Origin: Bacillus pseudomycoides
GTDB taxonomy: Bacteria > Bacillota > Bacilli > Bacillales > Bacillaceae_G
Length of the DNA: 64,000 bases
Direction: 5' to 3'
NCBI RefSeq assembly: GCF_022811845.1
Contig: NZ_CP064266.1
Coordinates: 3,844,001 to 3,908,000 of the forward strand
Positions 9,464 through 18,117 of this stretch are shown piece after piece. Under the pieces are notes generated by a model. That model worked only from the letters and a program-made list of their open reading frames with translations. It was not told the DNA's origin and did not search any database. Each line of letters opens with the position of its first letter. Positions within the stretch are counted from its first letter, which is position 1. The position numbers and the translations under genes are program-made.

Positions 9464-10370
9464 TTATCCAAACAGCTTTTCAGAGAACATTTTTATTGCT
9501 GCTTCTTGCATACCAGGCAAAACATGCGAATAGCGATTCAAGGTAATATATATCTTTGTGTCCGAGTCGTTCACTTACCACTTTTGGATGTACTCCTTGT
9601 GTTAAGAGTAACGTTGCATGAGTATGGCGTAGGTCATGCAACCGAATGTCTTTGATCCCAGACTTCTTTATATAAGTATTAAAAGTATCATGAAAACCAC
9701 CATGACAAACTCTATTTCCTATTTTCGTACAAACAATTAAATCATAGTCTATATACGAAGGACCGAGTCTTATCTTTTCAATGTTAATTTTTGATTTGTG
9801 TTTTTGTAATGCTTCTATAGTTCTTTCATCTATTGATATCAAACGTCTAGAACTTGAAGTTTTTGTATCTAACACCAATTGGTTATCGGGACTTAAAGTT
9901 TGATTAATGGATATTGTTTTGTTTTTCAAGTCAACATCTTGCCATCTTAATCCTAATATTTCTCCTAATCTCATTCCAGTAGTGATTGCTAATATATACG
10001 CAATATGATATCGTGTTTTTTTAGTTATATCTAAGGAATGTTTTATTTCATCCTCATCCCATACTTGGAATGAGGTTTTTTCTTTTTTAGGTATTTCAAC
10101 CAATGTAGTTGGATTAATGTTAATTAATTTCAATTTTACAGCTTGATTTAATGATATTGTCAAAATTCTGTGTATATAATTCACCATGTTAGGATGAATA
10201 GTTTCACTAATCTTTTTATAGAAATATTGAATATGCAAGGCATTTAACTTTGCGAGTTTAATTGCACCCAAGTTAGGTATTAAATGCTTGGTTATTACAG
10301 AGTGATAGCCTATATAAGTACTATTTTTAACATTTATTTTTTTAGTTTCAACCCATTCATGTAAAAAAGA
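9464..10370 (-). pseudogene. Tyrosine recombinase (phage integrase), 5'-truncated and frameshifted
   Basis: The readable frame covers the SAM-like core-binding domain (FLHEWVETKK onward) and the catalytic domain, with the Arg motif TGMRLGEILGLRW and HDLRHTHAT. The usual N-terminal arm-binding domain is missing, cut off by a stop at 10371-10373. After LGHKDIY the frame shifts. The expected tail ITLNRYSHVLPGMQEAA, with the nucleophilic Tyr, is encoded one frame over and ends at 9464. Restoring one AT dinucleotide in the ATATAT run near 9550 rejoins the frames. The unshifted frame runs on to 9480 in unrelated residues, so the protein should be inactive. Confidence 0.85.
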
Positions 10371-10403
10371 CTATCCTATAAAATAAGTATCGCGAGTAGT
10401 GAG

Positions 10404-10544
10404 GTGGGTATTGAACAATTGCAACAAGTCATTGATAAAGTGGCAGAAACCTTACCCAAATGTTCAGAAGATGCTAGTCCTGTTGATTTAAACGAAATCA
10501 TTAATGAAGCTTTGGAGCTGTTACAAAAGTATTCAGGGCAATAA
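10404..10544 (+). CDS. Short prophage-remnant ORF
   Basis: 46 codons from a GTG, with the same frame open further upstream. The product is acidic and helical (IEQLQQVIDKVAETLPK and a leucine-rich end). A compact hairpin follows, and a broken YqaJ gene comes next, so this is probably the 3' end of a phage gene truncated at the junction near 10371. No family was recognised. The start is uncertain. Confidence 0.35.
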   Translation: MGIEQLQQVIDKVAETLPKCSEDASPVDLNEIINEALELLQKYSGQ

Positions 10545-10546
10545 AA

Positions 10547-10576
10547 AAAGCCCACGGCAATGGGCTTCCTTTTAAA
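10547..10576 (+). terminator. Intrinsic terminator in prophage remnant
   Basis: AAGCCCA and TGGGCTT form a 7-bp GC-rich stem with a 6-base loop, next to A and T tracts. Confidence 0.6.
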
Positions 10577-10621
10577 AAATATGTTGAATTTAGTATACTA
10601 CAGAAAGCGAGTGATTAGAAC

Positions 10622-11029
10622 ATGCAAGCAAAAGTATTGGCGAACACGTTAAACATGGATCATAACGCATGGCTGGAAGCAAGGAAACAAGGAATTGGTG
10701 GTTCCGATGTATCAGCTATCGCAGGATTTAATAAATGGAAATGACCAGTTCAAGTTTTTTTGGAGAAAACGCAATCCATCGAATAAGACGATATTCATAG
10801 TGAAGCAGCTTATTTTGGCAATGTTTTAGAAGATGTTGTCGCAAAGGAATTTACAAAAAGAACTGGTTTAAAAGTACAGCGTAGAAATGCAATTCTTCAA
10901 CACCATGAATACCCTTGGATGCTTGCTAACGTGGACAGGCTGATTGTTGAGGAAAAGATTGGGCTTGAATGCAAAACAGCGTCGGAATATTTAAGAGGAA
11001 ATTTTTATTCACACTGCAAGGATAACTGA
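10622..11029 (+). pseudogene. YqaJ-family phage recombination nuclease, broken
   Basis: The translation begins MQAKVLANTLNMDHNAWLEA and continues with RKQGIGGSDVSAIAGFNKWK, the typical N-terminal signature of YqaJ viral recombinases. In-frame stops occur at 10742 and again about 14 codons later. The frame then resumes with YFGNVLEDVVAKEF, the catalytic Glu region, and GLECKTAS. It stops at 11029, far short of the usual 300 or so residues. This marks a lambda Exo-like recombination module from a lost prophage. The cut lies next to the glycan cassette. Confidence 0.75.
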
Positions 11030-11056
11030 GCCTATAAAAATTGTTATTTTCTTTTC

Positions 11057-12154
11057 TTAAGACTGCACATATTGTTTAATTTGATCAACACATAAATTTC
11101 TCATCTCTGTACTGGAGTACGCATTGCAATTTTTATACCAGTCTACTGTATGGTCTAAAGTCTGTTGAAGGGACCATTTTGGTTCCCAATTGAGCTTGAA
11201 TTTTGCTTTACTTATATCTAGGTTTAGGAATGTTGCCTCATGAAATTCTTCTGGATTTACATTTGAAGATATCCAATTCCCACATCCCCAGGACTTTATC
11301 ATACCGGTAACAAGCTCTTTTACTGAGACAATATTATTTAGTTTTGGACCAAAATTCCATGCACCAGAAAAAAGGACCCCATCAGTTAAAATTTTTTCTG
11401 CTAGAAGTAAATATCCACTTAAGGGTTCAAGTACATGTTGCCAAGGTCTTACTGCATTAGTATTTCTAATGAAAATTTCTTGGTTTGATTCCAGTGCTCG
11501 TATACAATCAGGAATAATCCTGTCTATTGACCAATCTCCTCCACCAATTACATTGCCAGCACGAACACTTGCGATTATTTTTTTATGGTGCTCATATTTT
11601 TTTTCTGGAAAATAAGAGTTGCGGTAGGAGGAAATTAATAGTTCGCAGCATCCTTTGCTAGAACTATAAAGGTCATGTCCACCCATTGGGTCATTTTCAC
11701 GGTATCCCCAAACCCATTCATTGTTCTCATAACACTTGTCACTTGTAACTATAATTCCTATTTTAGTGGATTCATGTAAACGAATTGCTTCTAATATATT
11801 CATTGTTCCCATAACATTTATATCATACGTATCTTTAGGGTGCTCATAAGAATATTTAACAAGTGGTTGTGCGGCTAAATGAAATACAATTTCAGGTTTA
11901 TATTCTTTGAAAAGCTTATTTAATTTATTATAGTCTCTAATATCCCCACGAACATCAATTATGTCGTTTTGAAGGTTTGTTAAATTAAAGTTATCTTTTT
12001 TATTTTTAGGATCTAAAGAGTATCCAATTACAGTCGCGCCTAATTCTTTTAACCATATGGATAACCAAGAGCCTTTAAAACCAGTGTGTCCTGTGATTAA
12101 AATCTTTTTTCCATGAAATACATTCTTAAAGCTATTATTGAACAATTGATTCAC
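11057..12154 (-). CDS. rfbG: CDP-glucose 4,6-dehydratase
   Basis: Converts CDP-glucose to CDP-4-keto-6-deoxyglucose, the branch intermediate for CDP-3,6-dideoxy- and 6-deoxyhexoses. The NAD-binding motif is TGHTGFKGSW (21-30), a hallmark of RfbG. VTSDKCYEN and YSSSKGCCELL carry the SDR Thr/Ser and Tyr-Lys catalytic residues. 365 residues is the family length. The listed start is a GTG at 12154, but a TTG at 12145 is better spaced from an AAGGTG site. It is the last gene of a four-gene minus-strand cassette. Confidence 0.9.
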   Translation of the reverse strand: MNQLFNNSFKNVFHGKKILITGHTGFKGSWLSIWLKELGATVIGYSLDPKNKKDNFNLTNLQNDIIDVRGDIRDYNKLNKLFKEYKPEIVFHLAAQPLVKYSYEHPKDTYDINVMGTMNILEAIRLHESTKIGIIVTSDKCYENNEWVWGYRENDPMGGHDLYSSSKGCCELLISSYRNSYFPEKKYEHHKKIIASVRAGNVIGGGDWSIDRIIPDCIRALESNQEIFIRNTNAVRPWQHVLEPLSGYLLLAEKILTDGVLFSGAWNFGPKLNNIVSVKELVTGMIKSWGCGNWISSNVNPEEFHEATFLNLDISKAKFKLNWEPKWSLQQTLDHTVDWYKNCNAYSSTEMRNLCVDQIKQYVQS

Positions 12155-12171
12155 ACCTTAGAAATAGATTT

Positions 12172-13137
12172 TCATACATTCGGATATAGATGTGTATTAT
12201 GTTTATACCAATTAACAGTTTTAATAATACCTTCTTCAATACTTATGCGTGGTTCCCAAGAGAGCATACTTTTAATTTTATTAATATTTGGTTTAGAAAT
12301 CCTTCTTTCATTCGTTCTATAGGATAACGCACCATAATTGGGTCTTTTATTAGTCTGCAAGTGTTTAAAGAGTAATTCCACATAATATTTTAAAGGGTGA
12401 GTTTCGCCGCTTCCAATATTAAAAATCTCATTTTGTATAGAATTATTTTCAATTGTTAGCATACAAGCATCTATAATATTATCTACATAGCAGTAATCTC
12501 TTAATTGATTACATAACGTTAAATCTACATTTTTATTCTGTAATACCTGCAAAATAATATAGCAAAAAATTTTATGTGGTTCTTCACCTTCTCCAAATAT
12601 TCCAAAGGGCCTTAAGGTTATAAGGTTAGTATTGTTTGCAGCAGCAATTTGATGAGCAAGTATAGTGGCTGCTGCTTTGCTACTTCCATAAATATCTACC
12701 GGTGTTAGTGCCATACCTTCATGAATAGATTCTGTTTTATTTCCATACTCAGAACTGCTTCCAATATTAATAATCTTTTTGCAATCTATAGACTTTGTTG
12801 CTTGAATAATATTAATTGTACCTAAAACATTTGTTTCAATAGCTGTCATGTAATCAGTATGAGCTGAATTTACTCCGTATGCAGCAAAGTGAAAAATATA
12901 ATCAGGATGGATTTGTTTTATAATATTTTGAACTTGCATCTTATCGCGTATATCTACTTCATAAAGTTTGATACTTTTTAATACGTCTTTAAGACGCCAA
13001 GGATTTGATGACTTTCTGGCTAAAATAACGATTTTTGCTTGCAATTTTAATAATCTTCTTACTAAATGAGAACCAATAAAACCGTATCCGCCAGTGATAA
13101 GAAACGTTTTATTTTTAAAATGGTCAATCATATTCAT
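12172..13137 (-). CDS. NAD-dependent epimerase/dehydratase (SDR) of the CDP-sugar cassette
   Basis: 321-residue extended SDR with GGYGFIG at 16-22 and catalytic Ser127-129, Tyr150 and Lys154 (YGSSK). It sits 17 bases upstream of rfbG. By context it probably acts on the CDP-4-keto-6-deoxyhexose made by RfbG, as a 4-reductase or epimerase similar to abequose/paratose synthases; this is inference. A ribosome site AAGGAG lies about 14 bases before the ATG, a rather long spacing. Confidence 0.75.
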   Translation of the reverse strand: MNMIDHFKNKTFLITGGYGFIGSHLVRRLLKLQAKIVILARKSSNPWRLKDVLKSIKLYEVDIRDKMQVQNIIKQIHPDYIFHFAAYGVNSAHTDYMTAIETNVLGTINIIQATKSIDCKKIINIGSSSEYGNKTESIHEGMALTPVDIYGSSKAAATILAHQIAAANNTNLITLRPFGIFGEGEEPHKIFCYIILQVLQNKNVDLTLCNQLRDYCYVDNIIDACMLTIENNSIQNEIFNIGSGETHPLKYYVELLFKHLQTNKRPNYGALSYRTNERRISKPNINKIKSMLSWEPRISIEEGIIKTVNWYKHNTHLYPNV

Positions 13138-13208
13138 AGAATTTCATTTGTCTCCTTATAAATTTTGGTAAAAGGAATAAATAATTTTACTGAGGAAGTT
13201 TGTGTGAG

Positions 13209-15314
13209 TTAGGGAATAATACTATTTATATAAAAGAGAGAATGGATATCATCTAAAAGATGAGGAGGGTATTGGAAATAGTTTTTTACAGAGGGCTCAT
13301 CTAATTTTCCAACAAATAAAGGGATAAGAGAAAAGATATTATTTAGTACGTGACATGTATTTCTTATTTTTTCGATATAAGGAATATATATATATTCTAA
13401 AATTGACGGATCAATTTCTACATGTTCTTGTTTCCATAAATCAAATTCATTTGTATTAATAATTTGCATACTTCCAAAGTGAAAAGCGATTAATTCATCT
13501 TGATCTATAAAAATCTTGCTTTCTGTTTTTGTTATAGAAGAATGATTATTTAAAATTAGATTCCAAGGTGCAGCGTTAATCCCCTTTTGAGTCATGATTT
13601 TAATGTTAGAAAATAAATCGGGAATGTGATTTAAATATTTTTGATCTCCCCATCTATTCATCTCAATATCATATACATCCGAACAATATTCCAGGCACTT
13701 ATCTTTCCACCATATTAAAATATCTTTACTGTTTTGATCATTCTTAAATCCTATTAAGCCCGCCTGATACATACCATGTACATTTTCCAGTTCAGCAGTA
13801 CCTCTTTGTGGACAAAGAAATACAGAATATTTCCACCATTCATCTAAAATTATAGTAGGCTTTGTAAAGAAAAACATATCTGCATCACAATAGATAAGGT
13901 GATCAACTTCAGAATAATATTTAAGAATATGGAGGCATAGAGGAGCTTTTAATGTCCAGCAGTACTCCTGCATGCTTCTTTCATACTTTATACTTAGGAG
14001 TTCTTGATTTTCTATGTCTTTCACATGAATCAGTATAGCATTCTTCAATTTTAGATTTGTTAGAATTCGATAAGTTAAATTGTCCATACAACAGATCCAC
14101 ACTATAAAATCTGTACCATGGCTTTCAAGGGAATAATAGCAAGTCAGACCTTGAATTAAACGTTTTTGACTTATAATCATTGAATAATTCATAAAATGAT
14201 TTGATTGATTCATTTTTCTTCTTAATTGTGTATCTTTATATAAAGTCTGCGCCTCGCTAATGTCTTTAATACTTAACAGGCGCTGTGTTTTTTCACCTAA
14301 TTTTTCTGCTAATTTTGTGAGGTTAAACTGAATTTCTTCTAGATAGGGGGTATAGATAAGGTGCAATATATTATTTGGTATTGAAAGTTTACCTAAAGAC
14401 CAAAGATCAAAATCCTGTTCATTGAAAATGGTAATGCATGCAAAATGATATACAATTAGTTTATCTGTTTCAATGTATACCTCATTTTGATTTTGATCAA
14501 TTATATAATTGTTATTATAAATACAATTCCAAGGTGCGGCATTTATACCTAGATTGCTTGAGATTTTTACTTTTGGAAAGTAAATAGGAATTAAATCTAA
14601 ATATTTTTGGTCACCAAATCTTCCTTTATCAGGATTAGCACTACACCAATCTAAGCATTTATCTTTCCACCATCGTACGCTTTTTAATCCGTAGAAATCG
14701 TTTTTAAACCCAATTAACCCAGCCTGATATTTCCCATATTTTTCTTCTACCCAGTCACGGTCTCTCTGTGGACAAAGATAAATAGAATTGTCATCCCATT
14801 CTTTAAATATCATGTTAGGATCAGAGAAGAAATATAAATCACTATCACAATAGAGAACAGATGGCAAATTATAATTTACTAATAAATATTCAATAAGCAC
14901 GGACTTTAAAGTCCAACAATATTCACTGACTGACCTATTTCTTTTAATATCTTTCAAATTTGTATCCTCTATATCATCTACCTGTAAGAGCTTTACATTA
15001 TTCAAGTTCATTTCTTTCAATATTGAATACGCAAACACATCTATACAACAAATCCATAATGTGAATATTTTTGAATTTTTCATTAGAGATTGGTGCAAAG
15101 CAATTATTTTCAAGACGTATTCTGTTCCAACTATGGCACAAAAATAATTTTCAAAGTGAGGCTGTTTATTATAAGGTAGAGGATAGATTTGTTTGCTTGT
15201 AGTTTTTTTAGAGTGATCAATAGCTGAAGCATCTGAAGATAACGGAAAATCTTTTTCTACTTTAAAGGGAATATAGCGGTACGGCCAACCTTTCTTTCTA
15301 TTGTTAAAACGCAA
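13209..15314 (-). CDS. Two-headed glycosyltransferase with tandem GT-A domains
   Basis: 701-residue cytoplasmic protein made of two similar halves, about residues 56-330 and 373-650. Each half carries the same ordered motifs: FxxWICC, EYCWTLK, a DxD metal/nucleotide-binding motif (YCDSD 155-159; YCDAD 475-479), CPQR, YQAGLIGFKND, WWKDKC, WGDQKYL or FGDQKYL, and GINAAPWN. This indicates internal duplication of a GT-A (GT8-like) transferase, giving two potentially active sites. The start is a TTG with AAAGGAG 9 bases upstream. It lies between rfbF and the SDR, so it probably transfers the CDP-linked or related sugars. The acceptor is unknown. Confidence 0.8.
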   Translation of the reverse strand: MRFNNRKKGWPYRYIPFKVEKDFPLSSDASAIDHSKKTTSKQIYPLPYNKQPHFENYFCAIVGTEYVLKIIALHQSLMKNSKIFTLWICCIDVFAYSILKEMNLNNVKLLQVDDIEDTNLKDIKRNRSVSEYCWTLKSVLIEYLLVNYNLPSVLYCDSDLYFFSDPNMIFKEWDDNSIYLCPQRDRDWVEEKYGKYQAGLIGFKNDFYGLKSVRWWKDKCLDWCSANPDKGRFGDQKYLDLIPIYFPKVKISSNLGINAAPWNCIYNNNYIIDQNQNEVYIETDKLIVYHFACITIFNEQDFDLWSLGKLSIPNNILHLIYTPYLEEIQFNLTKLAEKLGEKTQRLLSIKDISEAQTLYKDTQLRRKMNQSNHFMNYSMIISQKRLIQGLTCYYSLESHGTDFIVWICCMDNLTYRILTNLKLKNAILIHVKDIENQELLSIKYERSMQEYCWTLKAPLCLHILKYYSEVDHLIYCDADMFFFTKPTIILDEWWKYSVFLCPQRGTAELENVHGMYQAGLIGFKNDQNSKDILIWWKDKCLEYCSDVYDIEMNRWGDQKYLNHIPDLFSNIKIMTQKGINAAPWNLILNNHSSITKTESKIFIDQDELIAFHFGSMQIINTNEFDLWKQEHVEIDPSILEYIYIPYIEKIRNTCHVLNNIFSLIPLFVGKLDEPSVKNYFQYPPHLLDDIHSLFYINSIIP

Positions 15315-15330
15315 TGTTTATTCACTCCTT

Positions 15331-16080
15331 TCAACTATTTTTGTTAGGGTTCCAGCTTTCATTTGCATCTTTAAGATCTTTAGGTGTATCTACACTAATC
15401 CAATAATCATTGTGCTCATAAACTGCAAGTTCCTTGTTTTTTATTAAATTTAGTAGAGGTTCTTCTTCAAGCATACAATCATTATCATTCAAATAATCGA
15501 ATATTCCTTTATTAAATACAAAAAAACCTCCATTTATTACAGCATTAAGTAGGGGTTTTTCCTTAAAATCCACAGCAATCCCGTTTTCGATCTGTAAAAG
15601 ACCATATTGACTACTTTTTTTTATACCGGTTAATGTTGCGATTTTTCCTTTGTCTTTATGAAATTTTATAAGTTCGTTAATATTTATCTTTGCTAATCCG
15701 TCACCATAAGTTAATAAAAACATTTCATCCTGTATATGCTTTTCAAGTTTTTTTAATCTGGTTCCGGTCATTGTTTCAATCCCTGTATCTATAAATTTTA
15801 TATTCCACTGTTTTGGTTCTTCAAGCAACTGGTAATGATTATTCTTTAAATCTAAATTAAAATCATGTTCTTTCCATATATAGTCCATGAAATATTCTTT
15901 GATTTTTTCACCTCCATACCCTAATGGTAAGACGAATTCATGATGTCCAAACCTGCTATACCAATTCATTATATGCCAAATGAGAGGTTTTCCTTGAACT
16001 TGAACTAATGGTTTTGGAATATCTTTGAGAATTCCCTGCATCCTTAATCCTTTCCCACCACACAAAATTATGACTTTCAT
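15331..16080 (-). CDS. rfbF: Glucose-1-phosphate cytidylyltransferase
   Basis: Makes CDP-glucose from glucose 1-phosphate and CTP, feeding RfbG. The nucleotidyltransferase signature is CGGKGLRMQ (7-15), followed by PKPLVQVQGKPLIWHIM. The LTYGDGLA motif holds the metal-binding Asp, and GGFFVFNKGIFDYL is near the C-terminus. 249 residues is close to the family length of about 257. It is the first gene of the cassette, so its promoter should lie in the AT-rich 16.1-16.2 kb region. Confidence 0.9.
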   Translation of the reverse strand: MKVIILCGGKGLRMQGILKDIPKPLVQVQGKPLIWHIMNWYSRFGHHEFVLPLGYGGEKIKEYFMDYIWKEHDFNLDLKNNHYQLLEEPKQWNIKFIDTGIETMTGTRLKKLEKHIQDEMFLLTYGDGLAKININELIKFHKDKGKIATLTGIKKSSQYGLLQIENGIAVDFKEKPLLNAVINGGFFVFNKGIFDYLNDNDCMLEEEPLLNLIKNKELAVYEHNDYWISVDTPKDLKDANESWNPNKNS

Positions 16081-16176
16081 TAAACTTTTACCACCCTTCA
16101 GTTAACATAGCTAATTTAAATTATGTAATACATTTATAGCTTGTATCCACCAATGTACGGACATTTATAAAAAAAA

Positions 16177-16212
16177 TTTAAAAAACAATTTAAAAAACAA
16201 TTTAAAAAACAA
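16177..16212. repeat. Three exact 12-bp AT-rich tandem repeats
   Basis: TTTAAAAAACAA is repeated three times without error, about 100 bases upstream of rfbF. The last copy forms the left arm of the adjacent inverted repeat. Confidence 0.85.
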
Positions 16213-16242
16213 TAATCAAGTCATTATAATTATTGTTTTTTT
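16203..16242. terminator. AT-rich inverted repeat, terminator-like
   Basis: TTAAAAAACAATAAT pairs with ATTATTGTTTTTTTAA around a short loop. It ends in a T tract and could terminate plus-strand transcription towards the island's right side. GC content is very low, so it may instead be a byproduct of the repeat. Confidence 0.4.
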
Positions 16243-16992
16243 AATCAATTCCCATTAGGAGCATTAAAGTCTATTTTAGCCAGTGCTCCGTAAGTAAGCA
16301 TAAAAGTACTTGTTTGAGTATTTTTTATTTTGCAATTACAGCTATGCGGGTAATAACGGATTTGGAGCAGCATTTCCAAACTTCCATCAAGCTGATCATC
16401 AAGAGGGGAGAGGAGTAGTATATGGTGTTGTTTGCATAAAACCTGAGGAAGTGGAGCAGAGAGATGTTCCTATGAACAAATTAGTATCAAGGTAGAATTC
16501 ATCCACAAATATAATAGAATTAAATATCGGAAAGTTCTATTATATTTGAAGTAATGTCAAAAATATGAAATGTTTGTAAAGATAAGAAAATTATGTATAA
16601 GAGGGGGGGGATTGTTGGTATTTCGCCTTCTCTCTAAATTTTTTTGTATATATAGATGACTGTGGAGAGCTGTCTTTTTATGTGTAATAAAAAATGAAGA
16701 TAATAGCAAAGAGGTAGAAAGTGTGTCTTTTAAGTGAAATGCCATTAATTTATTTCTTAAATGATTGCAAAAAATAAAGAGAAGTAACTGAAGCGGTTAG
16801 CAGCTAAGTATAAATTGTTTTTGAAAGTGTACGTAATTCTAGAAATATAAAAAGTGCTAACAAGTTTGCAAACGAACTTGCTAACACTTATACGGAATAG
16901 ATATAAATTATCGCTGATATATCCATAACAAAACAGCTATGTTCTTAGTAAAATAGCACAAAAACAAAACTAATAATAAGCCCTCAATACAA
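16243..16992. other. Island right arm, mostly unexplained
   Basis: No confident gene. A 61-codon frame at 16310-16495 (including NNGFGAAFPNFHQADHQEGR) has no ribosome site and may be a gene fragment. There is a run of eight G residues at 16603-16610. An imperfect hairpin at 16852-16889 (AAGTGCTAACAAGTT with AACTTGCTAACACTT) is present. Base composition is very AT-rich. Confidence 0.4.
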
Positions 16993-17063
16993 CCATGGGT
17001 TATAAACGAGTCAGTTTAAAATTTAACTATAGATATTGATGTAATGCGGTTTCTTGTATTCGA
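16993..17063. repeat. Right copy of island-flanking repeat (exporter 3' end)
   Basis: Direct copy of 9351-9421 with 66 of 71 bases identical, including the last exporter codons and the left arm of its terminator. It is out of context here because no ABC gene precedes it. It marks the right island boundary. Confidence 0.8.
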
Positions 17064-17090
17064 ATGATTTTTTTAGAAATACTTTCCTTT

Positions 17091-17136
17091 CTCCTTGCAT
17101 ACCAGATAATACATATGGATAGCGATTTAAAGTAAT
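17091..17136 (-). pseudogene. Second integrase C-terminal remnant
   Basis: About 80% identical to 9502-9547. Read on the minus strand it gives ITLNRYPYVLSGMQG, the integrase tail with the nucleophilic Tyr and without the AT slip seen in the left copy. Only about 15 codons survive. Confidence 0.7.
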
Positions 17137-17220
17137 GTTTATATATATGTTCAAGTATTTAAGAGTTCTGAAGAAAGGCGTGCCGGAAATATAAATATAA
17201 TGAAAGGGAGTGAGGTAATT

Positions 17221-17601
17221 ATGGAGATAAACACTTTTTTAGGACTTTTTTGGGGGTGGATGATAGTTATCGTATCGGGAATCCTTTTCATGCGTCCGTC
17301 GGTACTACGTGAATTGAAGAGATTGGTTGTTGAGGACAGGGGATTTGGAATTATGTATGGTTTTTTATCAATTTTTCTAGGATTAGGCACTGTTATTGTA
17401 CATAATATATGGGCGTTCAATTGGCAGGGGCTCATCACGGTCATCGCATGGCTCGCGCTATTAAAGGGTATTTACGTAATTGCATATCCTGAACCATCTA
17501 AGAAAACTGACTTTGAAGTACGGATTTTATCTACCCGTATAGCACTTGGTATCGTTGGTGCTTTAGCTGTATGGATGCTTGTTGTAATCTATATGAGGTA
17601 A
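17221..17601 (+). CDS. Small integral membrane protein, unknown
   Basis: 126 residues with about four hydrophobic helices (near 5-25, 42-62, 66-88 and 104-124) and a short charged loop after the first helix (RPSVLRELKRLVVEDRG). The start at 17221 is preferred over 17200 because a GGGAGTGAGG site lies directly upstream. No family was recognised. It sits just outside the island's right boundary and has its own terminator. Confidence 0.65.
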   Translation: MEINTFLGLFWGWMIVIVSGILFMRPSVLRELKRLVVEDRGFGIMYGFLSIFLGLGTVIVHNIWAFNWQGLITVIAWLALLKGIYVIAYPEPSKKTDFEVRILSTRIALGIVGALAVWMLVVIYMR

Positions 17602-17693
17602 TCTGAAAGATCAAAATAAGAGTTTTATTTGATAGAGTCACTTTGTTTTGAGTGAATATTCTTTCAAAATTAATAACTATTTATCGGATTAAT

Positions 17694-17726
17694 AAACAAG
17701 AGCATCTGTTATAGATGCTCTTGTTT
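17694..17726. terminator. Bidirectional intrinsic terminator
   Basis: AACAAGAGCATCT pairs perfectly with AGATGCTCTTGTT around a 5-base loop. It separates the convergent genes ending at 17601 and 17739. Confidence 0.85.
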
Positions 17727-17738
17727 GATGTGTATTTA

Positions 17739-17918
17739 TTACACAGTACTAAATAAAGCGAAAACTCTAATTGTTCTTACCACAATTACATCCTTTTTCT
17801 TTACATATCCTTGGCGATATAAATCTTGTGATGATTGAGAAGATGAAGTGCGGATATCTATATTGTTAGATGAATCTTTGTAAGAAGAATTTTTATTAGA
17901 ATTGTATTCTTTATTCAT
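17739..17918 (-). CDS. Small Ser/Asn-rich hypothetical protein
   Basis: 59 codons with a near-perfect ribosome site (GGAGGTGAT) ahead of the ATG. The first half is rich in Ser, Asn and Lys. The second half is basic and hydrophobic (KKKDVIVVRTIRVFALF). No family was recognised. The strong ribosome site and clean terminator support a real gene. Its composition resembles small spore-associated proteins, but this is only a guess. Confidence 0.6.
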   Translation of the reverse strand: MNKEYNSNKNSSYKDSSNNIDIRTSSSQSSQDLYRQGYVKKKDVIVVRTIRVFALFSTV

Positions 17919-18117
17919 GATATCATCACCTCCAGTTTGATATATAAATATTATATGTGAAGACTCTAGTAATTGTTACGATGGTATAAACAATTGGAAG
18001 TAGTTTCAAGAATATATCTATTTACAATAAGACACTGAGAGATGAGAGTCGGCAATTAAAAATTAAGGATTATTTATTTTTGGAAAGCATTCTTCTATTT
18101 CGCTATACCATTTTCTA

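Noticed and set aside
16310..16495. 61-codon frame in the island right arm
   Set aside because: No ribosome site and no family match that I can name; described only as unassigned sequence.
9464..17136. Island as an intact prophage
   Set aside because: No capsid, terminase, tail, lysis or repressor genes are present, only integrase and YqaJ remnants.
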